This document shows positions 1-8,623 of a DNA stretch of 38,903 bases, one piece after another (position 1 is the stretch's first letter; each line of letters opens with the position of its first letter). The notes under the pieces were generated by a model. That model worked only from the letters and a program-made list of their open reading frames with translations. It made no database searches and was not told the origin of the DNA. A program made the translations under genes and the position numbers. This DNA comes from Prolixibacteraceae bacterium (GTDB lineage Bacteria; Bacteroidota; Bacteroidia; Bacteroidales; Prolixibacteraceae), in NCBI GenBank assembly GCA_009773765.1, contig WTWZ01000017.1:1-38903 (forward strand), given 5' to 3'.

Positions 1-771
1 TACAACTTTACCAACCGTTGGCAAAAATTTATTGAAAATAATATAAACCAGCAGCGAGAGCACCATCGCACCAGCCGCTATTCCAAAAGCATAATTGTAT
101 CCATTTGCAAACACACTGATATATTCTGTGGCAAAAGCGCCAAGGTCGGCAACAGTTTTGCCCGAAACATGGTTGGCCAGTTCCTGGAATTTAGCAACAT
201 CATCCAAAGTCCCGTTATTAAAAGCATGGCACATGGCAGGCAAACTCCCGTCGTGCAAGTATCCCTGCGACTGAAGAAACCAGTTACGGATACCGTTGGC
301 CACAAACGGGGCAAAGAAAGCGCCGATATTGATACCCATGTAAAAAATCATAAAAGCAGTGTCGCGCACTTTCGAATATTGCGGGTTATCGTACATCTGG
401 CCAACCACAGCCTGCAGGTTCCCTTTAAAAAGCCCGTTTCCGAGCGCAATGGTAAACAGGCCGACCAGTGTTATTGCCAGCGGATTACCCGGGAATGCCA
501 TTACCACATAGCCCCCAAACATGATGATAATACCCAGCAAAATGACAAATTTGTATTTACGTGTGGCATCGGCAATAATCCCGCCAATTAATGCCAGCGC
601 GTAAATACCAAAGTAAAACCAACTGTAATAACCACCAGCCTGTGCTTCGGTAAGCCCGTATTTTGCCTGAAGAAACAACACCAGAATTGCCATCATGGTG
701 TAAAAGCCAAAGCGCTCCCCCATATTCGAGAAGAAAGCTACTAGTAAACCTTTTGGATGATTTTTAAACAT
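1..771 (-). CDS. POT-family proton-dependent oligopeptide transporter (N-terminal part, runs off the window)
   Basis: An open frame of 257 codons starts with ATG at 771 (reverse strand) and continues without a stop to base 1, so only the N-terminal half is present. The start reads MFKNHPKGLLVAFFSNMGER followed by FGFYTMM, the ER-F-xFY signature of helix 1 of the POT/PTR family, which imports di- and tripeptides with protons. Hydrophobic helices follow (FVILLGIIIMFGGYVVM, LVGLFTIALGNGLFKGNLQA, AFMIFYMGINIGAFFAP); the GNGLFKGN and FYMGINIGA segments are typical of POT helices 4-5. A good Bacteroidota promoter lies about 50 bases upstream. It is divergent from nnr. With the MFS carrier and PepD further on, it suggests a local peptide-use theme (inference). 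Substrate cannot be read from the fragment. Confidence 0.9.
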   Translation of the reverse strand, partial: MFKNHPKGLLVAFFSNMGERFGFYTMMAILVLFLQAKYGLTEAQAGGYYSWFYFGIYALALIGGIIADATRKYKFVILLGIIIMFGGYVVMAFPGNPLAITLVGLFTIALGNGLFKGNLQAVVGQMYDNPQYSKVRDTAFMIFYMGINIGAFFAPFVANGIRNWFLQSQGYLHDGSLPAMCHAFNNGTLDDVAKFQELANHVSGKTVADLGAFATEYISVFANGYNYAFGIAAGAMVLSLLVYIIFNKFLPTVGKVV

Positions 772-816
772 AACTTTACTGTTTTATAGTTTTGATTTTC
801 AATTTTTAATGAAAGG

Positions 817-846
817 CAAATATAAAAATCTTTTGCACTTTGACAA
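817..846 (-). promoter_or_regulatory. Predicted Bacteroidota promoter for the POT transporter
   Basis: Read on the reverse strand, TTG (846-844) is followed after 19 bases by TATATTTG (824-817), an exact match to the TTG/TAnnTTTG pattern of the Bacteroidota primary sigma factor. It would give a leader of roughly 35-45 bases before the ATG at 771. Confidence 0.6.
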
Positions 847-980
847 CTTGATAAATATCAGATTAAAACAGCGAAATATTCCTAAATTAGCACATTCACG
901 TTTGGTTGATCAGAAAGATTGGGTTGGCATAATAATACTTTCGGCTTCCGTCTTCTGACTTCCGTCAAATTCCTTGAAAT

Positions 981-2540
981 ATGAAACTCTTCACAACAAA
1001 ACAAATAGGTGAATTAGATAAATACACCATCGAAAACGAACCCATTTCAGATAATGATCTGATGGAACGTGCATCGTTGCAAATTACCGGTTGGCTGACA
1101 AAACGTTTTTCAACCGAAAGGAAAATGGTATTTTTTGCCGGCCCCGGGAACAATGGGGGAGATGCGCTGGCAGTTGCCCGGCAATTGGCAGATTTGGATT
1201 TTCAAAGCGAGGTTTATTTGCTGGATTTGGAAAAACCTTTAAAAGGATCGCCCGCTATTAACTGGCAACGCCTTGAACAGCAGGGAAAAGTAAAACTTTC
1301 ATTGATTAAGACCGTGTTTGATTTTCCTGAAATCGGTTCAACTGATGTAATTCTCGATGGATTGTTTGGCTCTGGGATAACCCGTCCGCTTGAAGGTTTT
1401 CCGGCTGAAATTGTTCAAAAAATAAATGCACTTGCATTAAGAGGTCAACCGGCTCAAAGTCGGCTGACCTCTAAAAATACGGTGGTTTCAATTGATATTC
1501 CCAGCGGTTTAATGGGCGAAGACAATACAGGGAATATTCCTGAAAATATCATACAGGCTGATTTTACACTCACCTTCCAGTTCCCCAAAATCAGTTTCTT
1601 TTTTGCCGAAAACGAAAAATTCATTGGCAATTGGCAAGCGCTTCCAATCCGGTTGCATCCTGATGGAATTGCACAAACTTCGACCGATTTTTACCTGATT
1701 GAAAAAGAAAATGTTCAGCAGATTATTCAAAAACGTTCGCGGTTTGGGCACAAGGGAACTTACGGACATGCCCTTTTAATTGCCGGAAGTTATGGAAAAA
1801 TGGGGGCTGCTGTTCTGGCGTCGAAAGCCTGTTTGCGCTCCGGCGCGGGTCTGCTGACAACTCATGTGCCGCACCTGGGATATTCAATTATTCAGACTGC
1901 TGTTCCTGAAGCCATGGCAAGTGTTGATCAACACGAATATATGTTTACTGAATTTCCCGATCTGTCACAGTTTTCGGCAATAGGTGCTGGACCGGGGATA
2001 GGCCTGAAATCGAACACAAAAAAAGCTTTAAGCGGGTTACTCGGAAAATCGGATGTGCCGCTGGTAATCGATGCCGATGCCCTGAATATTCTGGCTGAAA
2101 ACAAAAACTGGCTTGAGAAACTTCCTGAAAATTCAATTCTTACTCCACATCCGGGCGAATTCAAACGGCTGGCTGGCGATACTGAAAATTCGTGGCTTCG
2201 TATTCAGCAACAGATTGAGTTTTCGAAAAGATACAAGGTAATTGTGGTATTAAAAGGAGCTTTTTCTACGGTTTCAATGCCCGGCGGGAGAGTGTTTTTT
2301 AACTCTGCCGGTAATCCCGGAATGGCTACTGCAGGCAGTGGCGATGTGCTTACAGGAATTATTCTCGGACTTCTGGCACAGGGAATATCGCCTGAAAACG
2401 CAGCCTTAACCGGTGTTTATATTCATGGTTTGGCAGGTGATCTGGCAGTTCGGCAACTTTCCGAATATTCGTTGGTTGCAGGTGATATAGTAAAATTTCT
2501 GGGCAAGGCATTTATGCATTTAAAACCCGGTTCAAAATAA
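981..2540 (+). CDS. nnr: Bifunctional NAD(P)H-hydrate epimerase / ADP-dependent NAD(P)HX dehydratase
   Basis: A 519-residue protein with two domains. The N-terminal YjeF/epimerase domain (about 1-215) shows GPGNNGGDALAVARQL near residue 54, DGLFGSGI and IDIPSGL. The C-terminal ribokinase-like dehydratase domain (about 225-515) shows GHKGTYGHALLIAG, HPGEFKRL and the catalytic stretch NPGMATAGSGDVLTGII. The enzyme repairs hydrated NADH and NADPH: the epimerase interconverts R and S forms and the dehydratase restores NAD(P)H using ADP. Length fits the usual bifunctional form (about 500 residues) with a small excess. Part of that excess is the segment around residues 154-165 (RGQPAQSRLTSK), encoded by a near-perfect palindrome at 1440-1472 and looking like an inserted element between the epimerase motifs. 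The start ATG at 981 gives the typical MKLFTTKQIGELDKYTI opening. Confidence 0.95.
   Translation: MKLFTTKQIGELDKYTIENEPISDNDLMERASLQITGWLTKRFSTERKMVFFAGPGNNGGDALAVARQLADLDFQSEVYLLDLEKPLKGSPAINWQRLEQQGKVKLSLIKTVFDFPEIGSTDVILDGLFGSGITRPLEGFPAEIVQKINALALRGQPAQSRLTSKNTVVSIDIPSGLMGEDNTGNIPENIIQADFTLTFQFPKISFFFAENEKFIGNWQALPIRLHPDGIAQTSTDFYLIEKENVQQIIQKRSRFGHKGTYGHALLIAGSYGKMGAAVLASKACLRSGAGLLTTHVPHLGYSIIQTAVPEAMASVDQHEYMFTEFPDLSQFSAIGAGPGIGLKSNTKKALSGLLGKSDVPLVIDADALNILAENKNWLEKLPENSILTPHPGEFKRLAGDTENSWLRIQQQIEFSKRYKVIVVLKGAFSTVSMPGGRVFFNSAGNPGMATAGSGDVLTGIILGLLAQGISPENAALTGVYIHGLAGDLAVRQLSEYSLVAGDIVKFLGKAFMHLKPGSK
1440..1472. repeat. 33-bp palindrome inside nnr coding sequence
   Basis: Arms 1440-1454 (AGAGGTCAACCGGCT) and 1458-1472 pair at 13 of 15 positions around a CAA loop. 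It keeps the reading frame and encodes about 11 residues that are not expected between the conserved blocks of the epimerase domain. The centre, GCTCAAAGT, resembles the centre of the intergenic hairpin at 33902-33926. Confidence 0.8.
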
Positions 2541-2581
2541 TAATTTTAATACATTTGGGTTTTTTATAAAAAGTGAAGGTT

Positions 2582-3679
2582 ATGAAATTTATTGCTTTAA
2601 TAATAGGAATTGTTTTGGTGTTGCCGGTTTACGGGCAACGTAAAAAAGATGAAACTGTAATACCTGCGTTTTCTGAAGGCGTGGTTTATTCGCTCCCAAG
2701 AACCGGAATCAGGGTTAAAGTAAAAGCTGTTAAAGAGACTTTTATTCCGGGCCCGTATGCAGCTTATGCCGAGCAGTTGCTGGGCATTAAAAATGTAAAA
2801 AACCGGCCGTCGGTAAACTGGGTAATTGAAGATGTTAATATCGATGTTTTTTCCGAACCGGATCCTGAACAAGTGTACAAGGCACTTGGTGAGGGAGCAG
2901 CTTTGGTAAGCCTTTCGTCCGATGGATGTATAGCAGGTATTAACTGCACTTCGGCCAATATTAAAACAGTGGAAGTGGTTACCCATAACGTTCGTAAAAA
3001 AAATAAGTCAGGCGACATTAGTCTCTTTCAATATTTTACCGATTCCCCAATATATATTGCCGGAGACTCGGCCAATAATTACCGGCCGGTAAAATTGCCC
3101 GATGAGCAGAAAATAAGCAAAGCTGCCCAGCGTATTCTTGAATCACGTCGCCTTCAGTACGAAATTGCCGCAGGCCTGGCCGATGAATTTCACCCCGATG
3201 GTGAGGCTTACAAAGTAAGTTTGGAAGAACTGAAGAAAATTGAAAATAATTATATCTGTTTGTTTGTGGGCAAAACAACGTACAACATGGAAACATTTGG
3301 ATTGGATTATGTCCCGAAAGGCGGTGGAAAAAGTGAAGCCATTTTTCGCATTTCCGAAGAAAACGGGATTGTTCCTGCAACCGATTTGTCGGGCAAACCG
3401 GTTATGATCGATTTTGAAATTGATAACGAACTGGTTCAAAAATACAATGGACTGGCCAAATCAGACAACCCAGCGTCAGGCGAGAGTGGAGTTTTTTACC
3501 GTATTCCGGGAAGGGCAACCATAAGGTTAATTTATGATATGAACGTGATTGCAACAGCCCGTGTTACTGTAGCGCAATTCGGTACTGTTGCGCCTGTTCC
3601 CGAAAGTTTATTATTTGGCGGACACGCAATTGTTTTCAATAACGAAACAGGCGCAATTCAATCGGTTTTAAAAAAATAA
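2582..3679 (+). CDS. DUF4831 family exported protein
   Basis: A protein of about 365 residues recognised as DUF4831, a Bacteroidota family of unknown function, from the opening after the signal peptide (GVVYSLPRTGIRVKVKA) and from PGPYAAYAEQLLGIKN. The N-terminus MKFIALIIGIVLVLPVYGQ is a classic signal peptide, so the protein is predicted to reach the periplasm or outer membrane. A GTG at 2573 would add MKV in frame; I prefer the ATG at 2582 because it begins the signal peptide cleanly, but the choice is not certain. It lies 41 bases after nnr on the same strand and may share its transcript. No catalytic motif is recognisable. Confidence 0.75.
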   Translation: MKFIALIIGIVLVLPVYGQRKKDETVIPAFSEGVVYSLPRTGIRVKVKAVKETFIPGPYAAYAEQLLGIKNVKNRPSVNWVIEDVNIDVFSEPDPEQVYKALGEGAALVSLSSDGCIAGINCTSANIKTVEVVTHNVRKKNKSGDISLFQYFTDSPIYIAGDSANNYRPVKLPDEQKISKAAQRILESRRLQYEIAAGLADEFHPDGEAYKVSLEELKKIENNYICLFVGKTTYNMETFGLDYVPKGGGKSEAIFRISEENGIVPATDLSGKPVMIDFEIDNELVQKYNGLAKSDNPASGESGVFYRIPGRATIRLIYDMNVIATARVTVAQFGTVAPVPESLLFGGHAIVFNNETGAIQSVLKK

Positions 3680-3770
3680 CCAGATATTTAACGGATGTTT
3701 TGGAACAATCAGGGTTCTGGTCGTTTATGATTTACCAACAGAAATAAAACTAAAAAATTAAACTACAGTA

Positions 3771-5147
3771 ATGAATAATTTTACGCACACATTAAGAGAT
3801 TCGAAAACAGCCCGCTGGGGAGCGTTGGCTGTTGTATCGTTTACCATGCTTTGTGCTTATTATATTAATTATGTAATTTCTCCCCTGAAGCCTTTTCTCG
3901 AAGAATACATGAATTGGTCGAGCAGCGATTTCGGCATCTGGAACGGCGCTTATGGTTTTTTTAATGTGTTCTTTTTCATGCTGGTTTTTGCGGGGATTAT
4001 CCTCGATAAAATGGGTGTGCGCTTTTCAGGAATAACGGCAAGTTTGGCCATGATTGGCGGAACGGTGCTGCAGTACCTGGCCATCAGCCAGATTATTCCC
4101 GGCCAGGGGATGATTTTTGGGCTCAAAACACAAATTGCAATTGGCGCACTTGGGTTTGGCATTTTTGGTGTCGGTGTTGAAATGGCCGGAATTACAGTAT
4201 CCAAAATCATTGTAAAATGGTTTAAGGGGAAAGAACTTGCCCTTGCTATGGGACTTGAAATGGCTACTGCAAGAATGGGAACAGCGCTGGCGCTGGCACT
4301 TCCTGCCCCTATGGCATTGGCGCTCGGGAAAGATGGTATTCCCAATGTGTCTGCACCGGTAATGCTGGGTTTAGGTTTATTGGTGGCCGGTTTTTTTGCC
4401 TTTCTGTGGTACGTTTCGATGGATAAAAAACTCGATAAATCAATCAGCGATGCCGACCTGGTAAGCGATGAAGAAAAATTCAAAATAAAAGATATCCTTT
4501 TTATCATTGGCAATAAAGGTTTCTGGCTGATTGCGCTGCTTTGTGTTTTATTTTATTCGGGCGTGTTCCCGTTTTTGTATTATGCAGCCGATTTAATGGT
4601 AAATAAATACGGCGTCAACCCAAAATTTGCAGGTACAATTCCTGCATTGCTCCCTTTCGGAACGATTATTCTGACCCCATTTTTCGGGAACCTGTACGAC
4701 AGAAAAGGGAAGGGAGCAACCATCATGTTAACCGGTTCAGTTATGTTGCTCATTGTACACTCGTTTTTTGCAGTGCCATTTTTAAATCATTCGGCAATTG
4801 CAGTGGTTTTAATCATGTTACTTGGCGTAACATTTTCATTGGTCCCTTCGGCAATGTGGCCTTCGGTGCCAAAAATCATCCCCGAGCGTCAGTTGGGTTC
4901 TGCTTACGCACTAATTTTCTGGGTTCAGAATATTGGGTTGATGCTGGTGCCGGTTCTCATTGGCTGGGTACTCGAAAAGTACTGCCGGGTTTTCGACGAA
5001 AGCGGAAACCTGAGTTACTATGATTATACGGTTCCCATGATGATTTTTGCTGCAACAGGATTTTTGTCGATCATTGTTGCCTACTTGTTAAAAGCCGAAG
5101 ATAAACGTAAACGTTACGGATTGGAATTACCTAATATTCAAAAATAA
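3771..5147 (+). CDS. MFS transporter, possibly a dipeptide or organic-solute carrier
   Basis: A 458-residue major facilitator protein with about twelve hydrophobic helices. After helix 2 comes GIILDKMGVRFSG, the MFS motif-A region (G-x-x-x-D-x-x-G-x-R). The second half has the matching FFGNLYDRKGKGATIM. A soluble central loop (DKKLDKSISDADLVSDEEKF) joins the two six-helix bundles. The stop is followed after 11 bases by pepD, so the two are probably co-transcribed; a carrier next to a dipeptidase suggests dipeptide import or export (inference). The protein resembles the broad MFS_1 group, and eukaryotic MFSD1, now known as a dipeptide carrier, is a comparison worth making. Substrate is not shown by the sequence. 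Confidence 0.85.
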   Translation: MNNFTHTLRDSKTARWGALAVVSFTMLCAYYINYVISPLKPFLEEYMNWSSSDFGIWNGAYGFFNVFFFMLVFAGIILDKMGVRFSGITASLAMIGGTVLQYLAISQIIPGQGMIFGLKTQIAIGALGFGIFGVGVEMAGITVSKIIVKWFKGKELALAMGLEMATARMGTALALALPAPMALALGKDGIPNVSAPVMLGLGLLVAGFFAFLWYVSMDKKLDKSISDADLVSDEEKFKIKDILFIIGNKGFWLIALLCVLFYSGVFPFLYYAADLMVNKYGVNPKFAGTIPALLPFGTIILTPFFGNLYDRKGKGATIMLTGSVMLLIVHSFFAVPFLNHSAIAVVLIMLLGVTFSLVPSAMWPSVPKIIPERQLGSAYALIFWVQNIGLMLVPVLIGWVLEKYCRVFDESGNLSYYDYTVPMMIFAATGFLSIIVAYLLKAEDKRKRYGLELPNIQK

Positions 5148-5158
5148 ATATTAAAGTT

Positions 5159-6622
5159 ATGACAAAAATTAAAGATATTACGCCAGTTGAAGTCTGGGGT
5201 ATATTCGAACAAATGTTGCAAATTCCGCGTCCATCGAGGCACGAGGAAGAAATTCAAAACTGGGCGGTTAATTTTGGCAACAGTCTCGCACTGGAAACCA
5301 TTAAAGATGAAGTTGGAAATGTGATTATCCGCAAACCGGCAACTCCAGGGATGGAAAACCGGAAAGGCGTTATTTTGCAGGGACATCTTGATATGGTGCC
5401 TCAGAAAAACAGCGACAAGGCGCATAATTTTGAAACCGACCCGATTGACGCCTTTATTGATGGCGAATGGGTAAAAGCTAACGGCACCACACTGGGCTCC
5501 GATAACGGTATTGGCGTTTCGGCGGCAATGGCAGTGCTGGCGTCCGATAAAATAAAACACGGCCCGGTTGAGGTTCTGCTAACCGCTACCGAAGAAACCG
5601 GAATGGATGGCGCCAAAGGTTTAAAACCCGGATTGCTGAACGGCGATATTTTGATAAACCTGGATTCGGAAGACGAAGGCGAACTATACGTAGGATGCGC
5701 CGGTGGTGAAGATGTTTCGTGTAAATTCAATTACACCGAAAAGAAAACAGCTAAAAACCAGATTGGTATGAAGCTGAATGTTACCGGAATGAAAGGTGGC
5801 CACTCAGGTATCGATATTCCGCTGGGCAGGGGAAATGCCATTAAAGTATTTTTCAGGATTCTTAATTCAGCGCATGAACAATTTGGCGCCCGCCTGGCAA
5901 ATATTGAGGGTGGGAGTTTACGCAATGCCATTCCGCGCGAAGCTTTTGGAACGCTCGCCGTGAAAAAGGGATATGCAAAAAAGCTGGTCAAAATGGTGGA
6001 AGAATTAACTGCTGTAATTAAAAATGAACTTGCCGTTACCGAACCTTCATTAACGGTAACCATTGAAAAGGTGAAACCGCCAAAAAAAATCATTGATAAG
6101 AAAACACAAAAGAACCTGACTGCTGCAATTGTTGCCTGCCCCAATGCCGTAATCCGCATGAGCGACAGCATGGAAGGGCTGGTGGAAACTTCAACAAACC
6201 TAGCCATCGTCAAATCTGATTCTAAAAAGAAAACCATAACAGCTTCATTTTTAATGCGCAGCTCTGTAGATTCTGCAAAAGAAGAACTTGGTTCCAGAAC
6301 TAAAGCGGTTTTTGAACTTGCCGGCGCCAAAGTAAAATTCTCGGGCGCTTATCCCGGCTGGAAACCAAATATGGATTCTGCGATTTTAAAAACCATGCAG
6401 GAGGTTTACAACAAAAACTTTGGTAAAATACCGGAAATAAAAGCCATTCACGCCGGACTGGAATGTGGAATCCTTGGCGGAAATTATCCGCATTGGGATA
6501 TGATTTCGTTTGGGCCAACCATTCGTTTCCCGCATTCGCCCGATGAAAAAGTAAATATTGCAACCGTTCAGAAATTCTGGGATTATCTGGTAGCAACGCT
6601 TGAAGGTATTCCTGAAAAATAA
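5159..6622 (+). CDS. pepD: Aminoacyl-histidine dipeptidase, peptidase family M20C (PepD)
   Basis: A 487-residue cytosolic metallopeptidase that hydrolyses dipeptides such as carnosine-like Xaa-His. The M20 metal ligands and catalytic residues are visible: GHLDMVPQ (H76, D78), TLGSDNGIG (bridging D115), ATEETGMDG (catalytic and ligand Glu near 145-146), LDSEDEG (D169) and the late FGPTIRFPHSPDE with its ligand His. The lid-domain segment MKGGHSGIDIP is also typical. Length matches the family (about 485). It directly follows the MFS gene with an 11-base gap. The next operon starts 53 bases downstream with no clear terminator or promoter between, so read-through into it is possible. Confidence 0.95.
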   Translation: MTKIKDITPVEVWGIFEQMLQIPRPSRHEEEIQNWAVNFGNSLALETIKDEVGNVIIRKPATPGMENRKGVILQGHLDMVPQKNSDKAHNFETDPIDAFIDGEWVKANGTTLGSDNGIGVSAAMAVLASDKIKHGPVEVLLTATEETGMDGAKGLKPGLLNGDILINLDSEDEGELYVGCAGGEDVSCKFNYTEKKTAKNQIGMKLNVTGMKGGHSGIDIPLGRGNAIKVFFRILNSAHEQFGARLANIEGGSLRNAIPREAFGTLAVKKGYAKKLVKMVEELTAVIKNELAVTEPSLTVTIEKVKPPKKIIDKKTQKNLTAAIVACPNAVIRMSDSMEGLVETSTNLAIVKSDSKKKTITASFLMRSSVDSAKEELGSRTKAVFELAGAKVKFSGAYPGWKPNMDSAILKTMQEVYNKNFGKIPEIKAIHAGLECGILGGNYPHWDMISFGPTIRFPHSPDEKVNIATVQKFWDYLVATLEGIPEK

Positions 6623-6675
6623 AATCTGAATTGCCCAAAATTTACTTTATTTAGCCATTCAAACGTTTGATTTTA

Positions 6676-7449
6676 ATGGAGAAAAAATCGTGTGTGCTTT
6701 TTTGTCGCTGCAAAGCCGGAGTTGTTTCCAATGAAATGCTGGACTCGGTTGCGGAAGGCCTGCGCGGATTCGATTCCGTTGTTTTTGAAATGCATGATTT
6801 ATGCGCTTTCTCAATTCATGGAAAAGATGTGTTAAAGGCCATCGGAAAAGAGTTTAAGCAAAAAATTGTTATCGCTTGTTATCCGCGGGCTGTAAAAAAT
6901 ATGCTGCGGCAGGCAGGCGTAAATTTTGGCGGTTTCGAGGTGTTAAATTTCAGGGAGTTGTCGCCTGAAATGATTTTTTTGAAACTTGAAAACGATTTGA
7001 AACTTGAAAAAGGCGAAGCGCGCTATCAGGAGCAAATTACTGATTTGGATGTACCTGCGTGGTTTCCGGTAATTGATGAATCGCTTTGCACACTTTGCGG
7101 AAAATGTGCCCGGTTTTGTTTGTTTGGCGTTTATAGTTACGATAAAAAAAACCTGAAAGTAGTCAACCCGCTGGCGTGTAAAAACAACTGCCCGGCTTGC
7201 GGAAGGACATGTCCCACATTGGCAATTATGTTTCCGCGACTGGCCGAAAATACGATTTTGGCTGGCGCTGAACCTGATGGGAAAAAAATATCAATCGAAA
7301 AAGGAAGTTTATTAATGACATTGAACGAAAGAAACCAAAACCGCCGGTACATTTTCAGGCAGGGAGTTGTTCAACAGGCAGAAATAGAGCGGCAAAAAGC
7401 CATGGCAGAATTTAAAATGGGAATGGAGAATTTCAATAAGAATGATTAA
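6676..7449 (+). CDS. [4Fe-4S] ferredoxin-like protein, first gene of the terpenoid operon
   Basis: A protein of 257 residues. The N-terminal 110 residues form an alpha/beta region with several cysteines (SCVLFCRCKAG, IVIACYPRAVKNML), reminiscent of parts of HdrA-like proteins. The middle holds two iron-sulfur motifs: CTLCGKCARFC (C-x2-C-x2-C-x3-C) and CKNNCPACGRTCP (C-x3-C-x2-C-x3-C). The C-terminal tail is charged and helical (AEIERQKAMAEFKMGMENF). It probably carries electrons, most simply to the radical SAM enzyme whose gene overlaps its end by 8 bases (inference). I chose the ATG at 6676; a TTG at 6667 would add three residues. No signal peptide is seen, so it is cytosolic. Confidence 0.75.
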   Translation: MEKKSCVLFCRCKAGVVSNEMLDSVAEGLRGFDSVVFEMHDLCAFSIHGKDVLKAIGKEFKQKIVIACYPRAVKNMLRQAGVNFGGFEVLNFRELSPEMIFLKLENDLKLEKGEARYQEQITDLDVPAWFPVIDESLCTLCGKCARFCLFGVYSYDKKNLKVVNPLACKNNCPACGRTCPTLAIMFPRLAENTILAGAEPDGKKISIEKGSLLMTLNERNQNRRYIFRQGVVQQAEIERQKAMAEFKMGMENFNKND

Positions 7450-8617
7450 ACGAATACTTTTCAATACCGATAAAAAGTGCCTGTATAAATTTGTATATAA
7501 TATGGGGGTAAAAGGCATATTCAGTTTTAACCGTTATCAGCGGCGGTTGAAAAAGGGCGTGTTTTTTCCGGCCTTTCATTTTATTTCTGTTACTGACGAT
7601 TGCAACCTGAATTGCCAGGGCTGCTGGGTAACCGGCAAAAAGAAAAACGCGCGGATGCCGCCCGGACAGTTGGATCAGATAATATCAGAAACCAAAGCCA
7701 AAGGTTCCTTTTTTTTCGGGATTCTGGGCGGTGAACCGCTGATGTATAAACCGCTTTTTGAGGTGCTGAAAAAACACCCCGACTGCTATTTTCAGCTTTT
7801 TACCAACGGAATATTACTGACCCCCGCAGTGGCAGGGGAACTGCGAAAATTGGCAAACATAACACCCATAATCAGTTTCGAAGGCGATGAAAATGTAGCC
7901 GATATCCGCCGCCGTGGCAATGATGTTTTTCGGCGAACAACCGAAGCGGTTGAAAATGCAACCCGCGCCGGATTGATTACCGGTGTGGCCATTAGTGTCT
8001 GTAAATCGAATATCGGTTTGGCATTGTCGCCCGAATTTATCAACTCGCTCATTAAAAAGAATGTGGCGTATTTGTGGTACTATATTTACCGTCCGGTGGG
8101 AGCCGATTCAACGGTTGAACTGGCGCTCGAAAAGGAAGAAATCCAGAAACTACGGCAGTTTATGGTAGATGCCCGAAGCGGGTTCGACATCGCAATTATC
8201 GATGCCTACTGGGATGATAAAGGAAACGGTTTGTGCCCGGCAGCGACTGGATTGAGCCACCACATCAACGCATCGGGCTACATCGAACCTTGTCCGGTAA
8301 TTCAGTTTGCTACCGATAAGGTTGGAGAAAAACCACTTGCGGAAATTTACCGCGATTCGATCTTTCTGGATAAAATGAAAAAAGAAATTCCGAAAAAAAC
8401 GTCGGGATGTATAATTATGGAAGACCCTCAATGGCTGGCCGGGTTTGTGGAAAAACACGCTGCCACCGATACATCGGGGAGAGGCAATGAAGCTGAGCGC
8501 TTAAGAAAAATGCCTGGGGTTCCAAGTCATGGATCAGGGATTCCGGTTCCTGAAAAAAGCTGGATTTACAGGTTTGCAAAAAAACGGGCTTTTTTTGGTT
8601 TGGGTGCGTATGGTTAA
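7442..8617 (+). CDS. Radical SAM enzyme with SPASM/Twitch-like C-terminal cysteines
   Basis: A 391-residue protein. The radical SAM cluster motif is DCNLNCQGCW (C54, C58, C61), followed by GGEP at 96-99, which binds the methionine part of SAM. In the C-terminal third, further cysteines (NGLCPAAT, IEPCPVI, TSGCII) suggest at least one auxiliary cluster, as in SPASM or Twitch domains. Such enzymes make a 5'-deoxyadenosyl radical to modify peptides, lipids or cofactors. The start overlaps the preceding ferredoxin-like gene by 8 bases, and the DUF116-prenyl synthase gene begins 6 bases after its stop, so all are one operon. It is not an obvious HpnH (adenosylhopane synthase), although its company, a cyclase and a prenyl synthase, is hopanoid-like. 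No precursor-peptide gene is visible nearby, which argues against a peptide maturase. Confidence 0.85.
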   Translation: MIKRILFNTDKKCLYKFVYNMGVKGIFSFNRYQRRLKKGVFFPAFHFISVTDDCNLNCQGCWVTGKKKNARMPPGQLDQIISETKAKGSFFFGILGGEPLMYKPLFEVLKKHPDCYFQLFTNGILLTPAVAGELRKLANITPIISFEGDENVADIRRRGNDVFRRTTEAVENATRAGLITGVAISVCKSNIGLALSPEFINSLIKKNVAYLWYYIYRPVGADSTVELALEKEEIQKLRQFMVDARSGFDIAIIDAYWDDKGNGLCPAATGLSHHINASGYIEPCPVIQFATDKVGEKPLAEIYRDSIFLDKMKKEIPKKTSGCIIMEDPQWLAGFVEKHAATDTSGRGNEAERLRKMPGVPSHGSGIPVPEKSWIYRFAKKRAFFGLGAYG

Positions 8618-8623
8618 AAATTT

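Noticed and set aside
169-591. A 140-codon forward open frame opposite the POT transporter
   Set aside because: It is antisense to a clear POT-family gene; its translation has no family resemblance.
5401-6330. Long reverse-strand open frames opposite pepD
   Set aside because: They mirror codon bias of pepD; translations are low-complexity and lack motifs.
7442-8617. Reading the radical SAM gene as hpnH or as a peptide maturase
   Set aside because: The sequence around the cluster motif does not look like HpnH as I recall it, and no precursor peptide ORF is seen nearby; a general call is safer.
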